Assembly (NCBI GenBank): GCA_039185235.1
Contig: JBCDAS010000086.1
Coordinates: 1 to 13,646, forward strand
From: Thermohalobaculum sp039185235
GTDB taxonomy: Bacteria; Pseudomonadota; Alphaproteobacteria; Rhodobacterales; Rhodobacteraceae
Length of the DNA: 13,646 nucleotides
Reading direction: 5' to 3'
Each line of letters starts with the position of its first letter. Within the stretch, counting starts at the first letter, position 1. The position numbers were made by a program, and so were the translations under genes. Positions 7,084 through 13,646 of the stretch are shown piece by piece. A model generated the notes under the pieces. That model did no database searches. It saw nothing but the letters and a program-made list of their open reading frames with translations, and was not told the DNA's origin.

Positions 7084-7836
7084 ATGGCAAGTGACGATAA
7101 AGCCTCGGCTGAACAGTCCTTGGCGGCCTTAATCGCCCCGATCGCTCGGATTATGATCGATAACGGCGTTGTTCTGAATGACGCGGTTGAAATCTTAAAG
7201 TCTGCGATGGTGCAAGCGGCGATGGCTGACGATCCTGGCGCCACGGCCAGCCATGTCAGCCTGCGCACAGGCGTGCATCGCAAAGACATCAAGCGCATGG
7301 ACCGTCGTGACCCGTCACCCCAACGCGCGATCGCAGCGGCGCGGGTTCTGACGCGCTGGCAGAATGATCCGACATTTTCGACCGAGGGAACGCCTCGTCC
7401 CTTGCAACGCGGCGGGGAGGATGGCTTCGACGCACTGGTCCGTAGTGCTAAGATCGACGCGGCACCGGCAACGGTTTTGTCACTCCTGATCGCTGCGGGA
7501 AACGTCATTGAGCAGGATGGCGTCCTCAGTTTTGTCCATGCGGCCGTCGTGCCGCTGGACCGCCCTGAAAAGCTGCGTGCCGCTGTGGCGACGCTTGCTC
7601 CGCATCTGGCGACGACAGCGGGCAATATCTCCGGCGATACACCTCAGATGGATCAGGCGGTCAGATATTCTCACCTGACCGAAGAAGCGGTCGCCAAACT
7701 TCAGGAAGAGGGCGCAAAGCTCGCGAAACACATGCTTCAAACACTGAATGAAAAAGCAGATGAGATGCAGCAGGCGGAGGAAGGATCCCACCTCTTCGTT
7801 CTCGGAGCGTTTATGCACATTAAGGAGCATGACTGA
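7084..7836 (+). CDS. DUF6502-like protein of unknown function
   Basis: This 250-residue protein has no signal peptide or membrane segment and should be cytoplasmic. The N-terminal part (about 10-75) holds a helical stretch (LAALIAPIARIMIDNGVVLN, then AVEILKSAMVQAA) followed by SHVSLRTGVHRKDIKRM (57-72), which looks like a helix-turn-helix recognition unit. A central part (about 85-170) has the pattern RVLTRWQNDPTF and a winged-looking segment. The C-terminal part (about 195-235) is charged and helical, possibly coiled coil. This arrangement fits DUF6502 as I remember it; the assignment is from pattern memory. It overlaps the following exported protein gene by one base (TGATG), so the two are translated together. 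A DNA-binding role is possible but unproven. The ribosome site before ATG 7084 is weak (GAAG). Confidence 0.8.
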   Translation: MASDDKASAEQSLAALIAPIARIMIDNGVVLNDAVEILKSAMVQAAMADDPGATASHVSLRTGVHRKDIKRMDRRDPSPQRAIAAARVLTRWQNDPTFSTEGTPRPLQRGGEDGFDALVRSAKIDAAPATVLSLLIAAGNVIEQDGVLSFVHAAVVPLDRPEKLRAAVATLAPHLATTAGNISGDTPQMDQAVRYSHLTEEAVAKLQEEGAKLAKHMLQTLNEKADEMQQAEEGSHLFVLGAFMHIKEHD

Positions 7837-8654
7837 TGCGGCGACTGGTATTCGCCCTAATCCTCGGCTTCGGCTTTGGTTTTGCGGGCGCCGAAGAGAA
7901 GGAAGGCGGCATCATTGGCACCGGTGTGGTTGGTGAAGTCACCGGGCTTGCGACGTTCGAAGTTGCGGGTATGCGCTTTAATCTGCCCGACATGGTTGAG
8001 CTGGATGGGATAGACCGTGTCGAAGACCTGCGCATGGGCATGACCCTATCACTGCGTGCTGAACGGGACGGGGACGGCTGGAAAGCGATTGAGGTAAGGC
8101 GTCTGCCTGTCCTGATCGGCCCGATAACCGGCGCAAACGAAGTCATGGGCGTGCCTGTTATCGGTGATCTGCCAAGGACCGGATCCGTTATCGTCGACGG
8201 GTTCTGGTCAATGGACGGCGTGGTTGCAACGCGCATCACCCCAACAGAGCGCAGCGGAGGCCAGGTCACTGGTCGCTACGATCCAAACGGCTCAGTCGGA
8301 GCAATCCGATTGATCAACGACCTTTCGAACAGAGTTGAGCCTGGCGATATTGTCACCGTGAGAGGGAACTACAGTGACGAAGGCTTCACCGTCTTTGACG
8401 CGGAGACCGGCATCTTCAAAGACGCCCCTCCTGATTTGCTCTTGGCCGAAGGGTTTTTTGATCAACCAAACGCAGAGGGGGACGTGACGCTGCTGACCAT
8501 CGATGCAAAGATGGCTTCGAAGAGCGACGCGTTTGACCGAAACCAAAAGATCAGACGCTGCGCGCTAAACGGTCGGTTCGACTACGAACGAAGCGCGCTT
8601 TCTGCAGCGGACACACAAACCATAGATGATTTCTGTATCAGTGCGGTTCGCTAG
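7836..8654 (+). CDS. Exported DUF5666-like protein
   Basis: This 272-residue protein has a signal peptide (about 1-19, MRRLVFALILGFGFGFAGA) followed by an acidic, glycine-rich start to the mature protein. The body is a run of short beta-rich units of the DUF5666 type. GIIGTGVVGEVTGLATFEVAGM (25-46) is the family's typical opening, and later units lie near 68-90, 95-137 (GPITGANEVMGVPVIG, then GVVATRITP) and 143-195. The C-terminal tail (about 220-272) is different, with Cys242 and Cys267 that could form a disulfide in the periplasm. Function is unknown for the family. ATG 7836 overlaps the stop of the upstream gene by one base, and AAGGAG lies 8 bases ahead, inside that gene. The pair probably works together. 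Confidence 0.82.
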   Translation: MRRLVFALILGFGFGFAGAEEKEGGIIGTGVVGEVTGLATFEVAGMRFNLPDMVELDGIDRVEDLRMGMTLSLRAERDGDGWKAIEVRRLPVLIGPITGANEVMGVPVIGDLPRTGSVIVDGFWSMDGVVATRITPTERSGGQVTGRYDPNGSVGAIRLINDLSNRVEPGDIVTVRGNYSDEGFTVFDAETGIFKDAPPDLLLAEGFFDQPNAEGDVTLLTIDAKMASKSDAFDRNQKIRRCALNGRFDYERSALSAADTQTIDDFCISAVR

Positions 8655-8936
8655 GATGACTTGCGGTGTCCTCAGACTGGACGCCCCTCCAGCCATTGGG
8701 AGAGTCGCCCGCCCGCAACGTCAGTTTTTCAGCAAAATCGGCTTGCGGTCGTTTTCTGCTGACCTGCCTCCAAAGTCTTGCGGCTGACATTGGGATCTCT
8801 ACCCGGTCGAGATCTGCCTTATCCGAAAGGATAGCCGCCGCGCCATCAGAGCAATACGACTACTCTTTCACTCAAAAGACTCAATGAAAACAGTCACATA
8901 AAACGCATCCAGCAACACTTGAAGGAGCGCTGGATC
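8655..8936. other. Leader region before algD with two small hairpins
   Basis: No gene is supported here. A 73-codon GTG-start frame from 8666 has no ribosome site and no recognisable protein features. Two adjacent stems occur: GATCTC (8794-8799) with GAGATC (8809-8814), and TATCC (8820-8824) with GGATA (8829-8833) closing a GAAA tetraloop. They could lie in the algD 5' leader or mark the end of the upstream transcript, though no T-run follows. The algD promoter was not identified. Confidence 0.35.
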
Positions 8937-10328
8937 ATGTTTGATTTGTTGACTGCACAGACCTCACGGGCCGAGTTGAGACTGGTTGAAGACCTGCCGA
9001 CCATCAGTGTCGTGGGACTTGGATATGTCGGGGCGGTCTCGACCGCCTGTCTTGCCGATCTAGGCCACCAAGTGATCGGTGTCGATATCGATACCACCAA
9101 GACCGAGGCAATTGCCAAGGGTCAGTCACCGATCCATGAGGCCGAATTGGAGGCGCTTCTCACCGCGGGCGTCCGCGACGAGCTTGTCTCGACCACTTCC
9201 GATCTGACCCAGGCGGTGATTGCGTCAGACATCACCTTTGTCTCGGTCGGCACACCCACGGCTGCCGATGGTGGTTGCGACACGACTTACATCCGCGACG
9301 CCGCCCGCGCGATTGGCCGGGGCCTGCGGGAGAAGCCGGATTTCCACGTGGTTGTCATGCGCTGTTCGATCCCGCCAGGCACCACACAGGGCGTTATGGT
9401 TGCTGAAATCGAAGCTGTCTCCGGCCTCAAAGCTGGTCGCGACTTCGGCGTTTGTTTTAACCCCGAATTCCTCCGCGAAGGCGTCGCGGTCGCGGATTTC
9501 CGCGAGCCGCCGAAGACAGTGATCGGTGCGAGCGACAAACGCTCTGCCCGGATCATTGCAAAGATCTACGAGCCGGTGGATCCGAACCCGATCCTCACCA
9601 CCATCGAGACAGCCGAGATGGTCAAATATGTCGACAATGTCTGGCACGCGACCAAGGTCTGCTTCGGCAATGAGATCGGGCGCCTTTGCAAACCGCTGGC
9701 AATCGACAGCCATAAGGTTATGGAGATCTTCTGCCAGGACACGAAGCTCAATCTCTCGCCTTATTACCTGCGTCCGGGGTTCGCCTATGGCGGCTCTTGC
9801 CTGCCCAAAGAAGTCCGCGCGGTCAGCCACATTGCCGAGACGGTTGGCGCTGATCTGCCGCTGATCAACAGCCTACAGACCTCGAACCAGACCCATATCG
9901 CCCAGGCGGTTGAGATGGTGAAGGCGACCGGTGCGCGCCGCGTCGGTGTCCTGGGGCTTAGCTTCAAGCCGGGCACCGATGATCTGCGGGAAAGCCCGAT
10001 CCTCGAGGTGATTGCAGCGCTGAGGGAGGACGGGATCGATGTCGTCGCTTATGACCCCGCGATCACCGACAAGACGCCAATTGCCAGCCAGCTCGCCTAT
10101 ATCCGCCACTCTGGCAGCGCATTGCGCAACCTCGCCCACGAGTTGCCGCGGATGCTTCTGCCCTCGGCCGATGAGGTTGCCACGATCTCTCAGGCGTTGA
10201 TCGTGACCCAATCGAACGATGAATTCCGTGAGGTGGTAGAGCTCCACAACAACACGCAAGTCATTGATGTGGTGCGGCTTTTCAAAGATGCGCCTGAGAA
10301 CCTGCGGATCGATGGCATCGGCTGGTGA
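8937..10328 (+). CDS. algD: GDP-mannose 6-dehydrogenase
   Basis: This 463-residue cytoplasmic enzyme oxidises GDP-mannose to GDP-mannuronate in two NAD-dependent steps, the committed step for alginate and other mannuronate-containing polymers. The NAD-binding motif is GLGYVG (27-32), with Asp50 at the end of the second strand. The active-site segments are all present: VGTPTAADGG, FNPEFLREG, Lys230 and Asn234 in EMVKYVDNVWHATK, the nucleophile Cys288 in GGSCLPKE, and GTDDLRESP. The end (IDGIGW) resembles the close of Pseudomonas AlgD (EGICW). Relative to Pseudomonas AlgD there are about 20 extra N-terminal residues. ATG 8937 was chosen because GAAGGAG lies at 8921-8927; a TTG at 8919 is unlikely. 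UDP-glucose dehydrogenase is the alternative, but the match to AlgD is closer. The next gene, for an RTX protein, starts 27 bases downstream. Confidence 0.92.
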   Translation: MFDLLTAQTSRAELRLVEDLPTISVVGLGYVGAVSTACLADLGHQVIGVDIDTTKTEAIAKGQSPIHEAELEALLTAGVRDELVSTTSDLTQAVIASDITFVSVGTPTAADGGCDTTYIRDAARAIGRGLREKPDFHVVVMRCSIPPGTTQGVMVAEIEAVSGLKAGRDFGVCFNPEFLREGVAVADFREPPKTVIGASDKRSARIIAKIYEPVDPNPILTTIETAEMVKYVDNVWHATKVCFGNEIGRLCKPLAIDSHKVMEIFCQDTKLNLSPYYLRPGFAYGGSCLPKEVRAVSHIAETVGADLPLINSLQTSNQTHIAQAVEMVKATGARRVGVLGLSFKPGTDDLRESPILEVIAALREDGIDVVAYDPAITDKTPIASQLAYIRHSGSALRNLAHELPRMLLPSADEVATISQALIVTQSNDEFREVVELHNNTQVIDVVRLFKDAPENLRIDGIGW

Positions 10329-10355
10329 GACCTCTCAAAAAGAATGGAGTGAGAC

Positions 10356-12932
10356 ATGAGTGACTTAAGCAGCAATGCAATCGAGCCGATCTTGGGAACC
10401 GCCGAGAGCGACAGCCTCGACGGTACCAAAAACCAGGACATCATCATCGGCCTTGCGGGGAATGACGTGATTGCGGGCGGCAAAGACGCCGACACGCTCT
10501 ATGGTGATTATGGCGATTCCAACCTTCTCGAGGGCACTGAGGAGGTCAGTTCGTTCAGCGGATATGCCGAAACCGGATCCTGGACAGTCACTGATCTCGA
10601 TGGCGGTCATCAGGAGATGACGCAAACGGTCCAAACCGAGGCGGGCGGCGTTTACGAGATCGCCTTCTCACTCGCGGCCAACTTCGCCGCAGGTGCGCCA
10701 AACGCGGCTGTCGAAGTCTTGGTGAACGGTGACGTCGTTGAGACTGTTACGAGCGATAGCGGCGCCTTCAGCGATCACACCATCCGGTTCACGGCCAACG
10801 AAGGTGTGACCGAGATTACCTTCCGCTCGATCAGCCCAGGTGAGGGTGCGCAAGAGATCAACACTGACGGCCCTGCCTTCTACTATGACAAAGAGGTCGA
10901 GATCGGCGGGCAGACCCAAACAGTCGCAGCCTTCGCGGATGGTCAGGCGAACCTCTACCAAGTGCTGAACGGAACGCTCTATGTCTTTGACACAGCGACC
11001 CAGAGTTATGAAATTGCGGGCTCGCCGGGCACGGTGAATGTCAACTCATTGGGCTTCAACAAGCAAGACGATCTGCTCTATGCGATTGCAGTCGGAAACG
11101 GTGTGGACGCGCTCGGCAACGCGGTCTCGAAAAGCGATCTGGTGATGATCGATGCGAAGGGCGACAGCTATCGCATTGGCGAGACGCCGTATCGCTCCTG
11201 GACCGGGGATTTCGATGATCAGGGCAATCTCTGGTCCTTCCAGTCGAGCATGGACCGCGTGGCGGTGATTGATGTCGACAGTTTCGATGAAAACGGCGAT
11301 CCCGTCACCACGGTCTATAAGTTCGACCGGAGTGTCTTTGTCGAGAACTGCTACGACTTGGCCTTTGATGCATCGACCCAGACGTTTCGAGGCCTTTGCC
11401 GACCATCGGCTGAGGGGGCGAATGCGACGCTTCTGATTGTCAATATCTCGACCGGTACGCCCCAGTTCTCCAGCATCGAGGTCACCAGCACGGTGATCAA
11501 CGGGGTGACCCAGCCAGGTGCACCGCTGATGACGTTTGGCGCGGCGATCTATGATGCTGATGGCAACCTCTATGTTGGTGGCAACGGTGGCGATCACGAC
11601 ATGAACAATGCCACTGGCACCTCTGGTGGGATCTATCGTGTGGTCATCGACGAGGATGCCGGTGAAGCAACGCTTGTTCTGATGTCGGCCTCGCCCAAGT
11701 CCTACTCGAATGATGGTGCCGCTGACCCGACCGCGGAGAGCCCGTTTGCCGAGGTCGATCTCGACAGCAGCGTCTTGTTGCGCGGTCTCAGCCTGGTTGC
11801 AACGGTCGAAGGCGAGCTGACCTATGACGACTTGATGCGTGGCGGGGCAGGGCAGGACACGCTATCCGGCGGGATCGGAGAGGACATCGCCTTTGGCGAC
11901 AGCCTCGGCGATACGCTGAAGGGCGATGAAGGCAATGACATCCTCAATGGTGGCTCCGGCAAGACCGGAATGCTCTCGGTCTATGATGCAGCCGGCAACC
12001 GCTATGATGCGCTTGGCAACCTGCTGCCCGAGGATGATGACAGGCTCTATGGCGGGGCAGGGGACGATGACATCTCAGGCTCTGCCGGTCACGACATGCT
12101 GGATGGTGGACTTGGCAATGACACGCTGAACGGTGGTTCGGGCAACGATCTCCTCTACGGTGGTGACGGCGTCGACGATATGGCCGGAGGGTCGGGCAAT
12201 GACATCCTCTATGGCGGTCTTGCCGACGATCTCATGACCGGCAATAGCGGGGAGGATGTGCTCTCCGGTGGGCTCGGCAATGACCAGCTGTTGGGCTCCA
12301 GTGGCGATGATACGCTCGACGGCGGAACCGGCGACGACACGCTCGACGGAGGCTCCGGCGATGACGCATTGCAGGGAGGTACAGGCGCCGATGTCCTGAA
12401 AGGTGGGTCTGGCAATGACGCGCTGACCGGCGGCACGGGCGCTGATCGTCTTGACGGTGGGTCTGGCAATGACACGCTGGATGGCGGTGTGGATGCGGAT
12501 TACCTCAAGGGTGGGTCTGGCAATGACATCCTCTCAGGAGGGATCGGCAAGGACTACCTGAACGGAGGGTCCGGCGACGATATACTCTCGGGTGGACTGG
12601 ACGATGACCGGATCTATGGATCGACAGGTGCCGACATCCTGTCCGGGGGCGCTGGCAGCGACCGCTTTGTCTTCCGCGAGGAGGCGATCGAAGCGGTGGT
12701 CGATCTAATCACCGACTTTCGCAACGACGGGGTTGAGGCGGATCGGATCGATCTCCGCGAGCTCAATCTCTCGGCAGAGCTCGATATTGACGCTTGGCTT
12801 GCCAGCAACCTTCTCCAGTCCAGTGACGGAACCGTGTCGCTCCAGATCGACACCTTCACGCTGGACCTCACGGACAGCCGCGATCAGGGCGATGCGTTCC
12901 GTGACGAAGTCATCGACGGCCTCCTGATCTGA
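10356..12932 (+). CDS. Secreted RTX (hemolysin-type calcium-binding) protein with beta-propeller-like domain
   Basis: This 858-residue protein is probably exported by a type I system: it has no N-terminal signal peptide, and its tail resembles a T1SS target region. In order: a short RTX-like stretch (13-54); a beta-sandwich, DUF642/galactose-binding-like region (about 60-178); a propeller-like region of the DUF6923 kind (about 195-485) with recurring LYVFDTATQSYEI, LVMIDAKGD and ADGNLYVGG blades; and a block of GGxGxDxLx calcium-binding nonapeptides (about 496-769), interrupted by a 29-residue insert (534-562). The tail (770-858) contains FVFREEAIEAVVDLITDF, typical of serralysin-type C-termini. 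Two cysteines (332, 348) are unusual for such proteins. GGAG sits 6 bases before ATG 10356. It follows algD closely, so a role at the cell surface or in the polymer matrix is plausible. No epimerase, lyase or protease motif was seen. Confidence 0.9.
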   Translation: MSDLSSNAIEPILGTAESDSLDGTKNQDIIIGLAGNDVIAGGKDADTLYGDYGDSNLLEGTEEVSSFSGYAETGSWTVTDLDGGHQEMTQTVQTEAGGVYEIAFSLAANFAAGAPNAAVEVLVNGDVVETVTSDSGAFSDHTIRFTANEGVTEITFRSISPGEGAQEINTDGPAFYYDKEVEIGGQTQTVAAFADGQANLYQVLNGTLYVFDTATQSYEIAGSPGTVNVNSLGFNKQDDLLYAIAVGNGVDALGNAVSKSDLVMIDAKGDSYRIGETPYRSWTGDFDDQGNLWSFQSSMDRVAVIDVDSFDENGDPVTTVYKFDRSVFVENCYDLAFDASTQTFRGLCRPSAEGANATLLIVNISTGTPQFSSIEVTSTVINGVTQPGAPLMTFGAAIYDADGNLYVGGNGGDHDMNNATGTSGGIYRVVIDEDAGEATLVLMSASPKSYSNDGAADPTAESPFAEVDLDSSVLLRGLSLVATVEGELTYDDLMRGGAGQDTLSGGIGEDIAFGDSLGDTLKGDEGNDILNGGSGKTGMLSVYDAAGNRYDALGNLLPEDDDRLYGGAGDDDISGSAGHDMLDGGLGNDTLNGGSGNDLLYGGDGVDDMAGGSGNDILYGGLADDLMTGNSGEDVLSGGLGNDQLLGSSGDDTLDGGTGDDTLDGGSGDDALQGGTGADVLKGGSGNDALTGGTGADRLDGGSGNDTLDGGVDADYLKGGSGNDILSGGIGKDYLNGGSGDDILSGGLDDDRIYGSTGADILSGGAGSDRFVFREEAIEAVVDLITDFRNDGVEADRIDLRELNLSAELDIDAWLASNLLQSSDGTVSLQIDTFTLDLTDSRDQGDAFRDEVIDGLLI
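11841..12662 (+). repeat. RTX nonapeptide-coding repeat block
   Basis: This is a degenerate 27-base tandem array encoding calcium-binding GGxGxDxLx units. Within it, GGTGGGTCTGGCAATGAC recurs exactly at 12402, 12456 and 12510, a 54-base period equal to two nonapeptides. That points to recent duplication or gene conversion of an 18-residue unit in the last third of the block. Confidence 0.9.
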
Positions 12933-12951
12933 TCCATGCTCCCGTCGATGC

Positions 12952-12990
12952 CCGGCCCCCGCCAGCCCCCTCGGCGGGGGCCGGACTTTC
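12952..12990. terminator. Strong GC-rich hairpin between convergent genes, likely bidirectional terminator
   Basis: CCGGCCCCCGCC (12952-12963) pairs perfectly with GGCGGGGGCCGG (12973-12984) over a 9-base loop. It lies 19 bases past the RTX stop and directly after the stop of the convergent response-regulator gene. The T-run is weak (actttc on the + strand, none on the other), so it may act with help from Rho or as a 3'-end stabiliser. Confidence 0.75.
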
Positions 12991-13606
12991 AGTAAAGGCC
13001 TTCTTCCTTCGCGATCATCGCCGCATGGGTTCGGTTCCGGGCTTCCAGCTTGCGGCAAAGCGTCTTCACATGAAGCTTTATGGTGACCTCCTGCAAATCC
13101 AGATCGCGGGCGATCTCCTTGTTTGAATGCCCTTTGCAAAGACCATCCAGCACCTGCATCTCGCGGTCCGAGAGCTTTGATGCCAGCGGGTGCGCCTCAG
13201 CCTCCGAGGCTTGGGTCATGAACTTCACCGGGGCGTATTGCTCGCCCGCCAGCATGAACTGGACTGCATGGAGGAGCGATTTGGCCGGCATCGTCTTTGG
13301 AACGAAACCCGCAGCGGAGGCCGCCAAAGCCTCTTGCGCGACCGCTCGATCGGCAGTGCCAGACATGATCGCCACCGGATAGCCATGGTTCTTCGCGATC
13401 GCTTTCTCAAGACCAGACAGGCCGCTCATCCCAGGCATCCCGTAATCCAACAAGACGAGGTCAAAGGGTCCATCCTCAATCAGCTTCTGCTCAGCGGCAT
13501 AGAAATCCTCGGCCACAACAATCTGGTACTGGCCTTCGCGCTCCAGAAAGGACGAGATAGTGTCGCGGACCAAATCATGGTCATCTGCGATCAGAATTCG
13601 TGTCAC
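12989..13606 (-). CDS. Two-component response regulator, NarL/FixJ (LuxR-type HTH) family
   Basis: This 205-residue regulator has an N-terminal receiver domain (1-120): acidic pair Asp8/Asp9 in IADDHD, phospho-acceptor Asp54 in LVLLDYGMPGMSG, the switch position at Ser82/Thr84 in IMSGTAD and Lys104 in FVPKT. The C-terminal LuxR-type helix-turn-helix (about 143-201) carries LSDREMQVL and SNKEIARDLDLQEVTIKLHVKTL. All key residues are present, so it should be phosphorylated by a histidine kinase. The start is GTG 13606 with GGGAGG about 8 bases ahead. It begins 3 bases after the stop of a gene cut off at the window edge. It converges on the RTX gene; whether it controls the algD-RTX pair cannot be told from the sequence. 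Confidence 0.93.
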   Translation of the reverse strand: MTRILIADDHDLVRDTISSFLEREGQYQIVVAEDFYAAEQKLIEDGPFDLVLLDYGMPGMSGLSGLEKAIAKNHGYPVAIMSGTADRAVAQEALAASAAGFVPKTMPAKSLLHAVQFMLAGEQYAPVKFMTQASEAEAHPLASKLSDREMQVLDGLCKGHSNKEIARDLDLQEVTIKLHVKTLCRKLEARNRTHAAMIAKEEGLY

Positions 13607-13609
13607 GCG

Positions 13610-13646
13610 TCAGGCCTCCCTTGTTCTTTGCGCGCTATGATTGCGG
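13610..13646 (-). CDS. C-terminal end of an upstream gene (partial, unidentified)
   Basis: Eleven complete codons (RNHSAQRTREA) and a TGA at 13612-13610 are open to the window edge, 3 bases ahead of the response-regulator GTG. The ribosome site for the regulator lies within the last codons, the usual pattern for coupled genes. A histidine kinase would be the natural guess, but nothing in these few residues shows it, and an open frame this short could be chance. Confidence 0.3.
   Translation of the reverse strand, partial: RNHSAQRTREA

Noticed and set aside
7023..7625. Minus-strand 200-residue open frame opposite the DUF6502-like gene
   Set aside because: It is Ser/Arg/Ala-rich without motifs, while the + strand frame shows conserved family segments and couples to its neighbour.
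8666..8887. 73-codon GTG-start frame between the DUF5666-like gene and algD
   Set aside because: It has no ribosome site, no recognisable motif and a composition typical of chance; it was kept only as part of the leader-region note.
11841..12662. Regular short repeats that could suggest a CRISPR array or minisatellite
   Set aside because: The 27-base period stays in frame and encodes GGxGxDxLx units throughout, with no unique spacers between identical repeats.
11046..12871. Minus-strand open frames opposite the RTX gene, including low-complexity Ser/Pro-rich ones
   Set aside because: They mirror the RTX repeat code on the other strand and have no start signals or family features.

Overview
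The window reads as chromosome from an alphaproteobacterium, most likely of the Rhodobacterales/Roseobacter type. This rests on GC-rich codon use, the style of the proteins (an exported YHS protein, a DUF6502/DUF5666 pair, RTX proteins) and short-spaced, overlapping operons. No rRNA, tRNA, insertion sequence or CRISPR array was seen. The lineage call is inference from gene style, not from a marker gene.

Region 1 (about 1-5900, all on the minus strand) is a tight uptake operon with its probable regulator. In transcription order it holds an AraC-family regulator (5899-5024), a TonB-dependent outer-membrane receptor (4945-2891), a SAM-dependent O-methyltransferase-like protein (2897-1899), a periplasmic binding protein (1902-1000), an ABC permease of the NitT/TauT/SsuC type (1003-254) and the start of the matching ATPase (257 to beyond base 1). 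Three of the four junctions after the receptor are ATGA overlaps and the fourth is a 7-base overlap, so the set is almost certainly co-translated. A substrate would cross the outer membrane through the receptor, be bound in the periplasm and be pumped inward by the ABC transporter. The methyltransferase may act on the cargo in the cytoplasm. Two 11-base direct repeats set 21 bases apart, between regulator and receptor, are the likely AraC-protein operator. The cargo cannot be read from the sequence.

Region 2 (about 5900-8936) has a 495-base stretch without a clear gene, holding a possible gene remnant and a strong hairpin. It then has an exported YHS-domain protein on the minus strand, and a divergent + strand pair: a DUF6502-like cytoplasmic protein with a helix-turn-helix-like segment, overlapping by one base with an exported DUF5666-like protein. 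The shared divergent promoter region carries two palindromes, one of them perfect.

Region 3 (about 8937-13646) has a GDP-mannose 6-dehydrogenase (algD type) followed after 27 bases by a gene for an 858-residue RTX protein. This protein has an N-terminal beta-sandwich, a beta-propeller-like domain, a calcium-binding repeat block and a type I secretion tail. The pair suggests an exopolysaccharide containing mannuronate (or a sugar derived from it) and a secreted protein made with it. A strong 12-bp hairpin separates the RTX gene from a convergent NarL/FixJ-type response regulator, which is itself coupled to an upstream gene cut off by the window edge.
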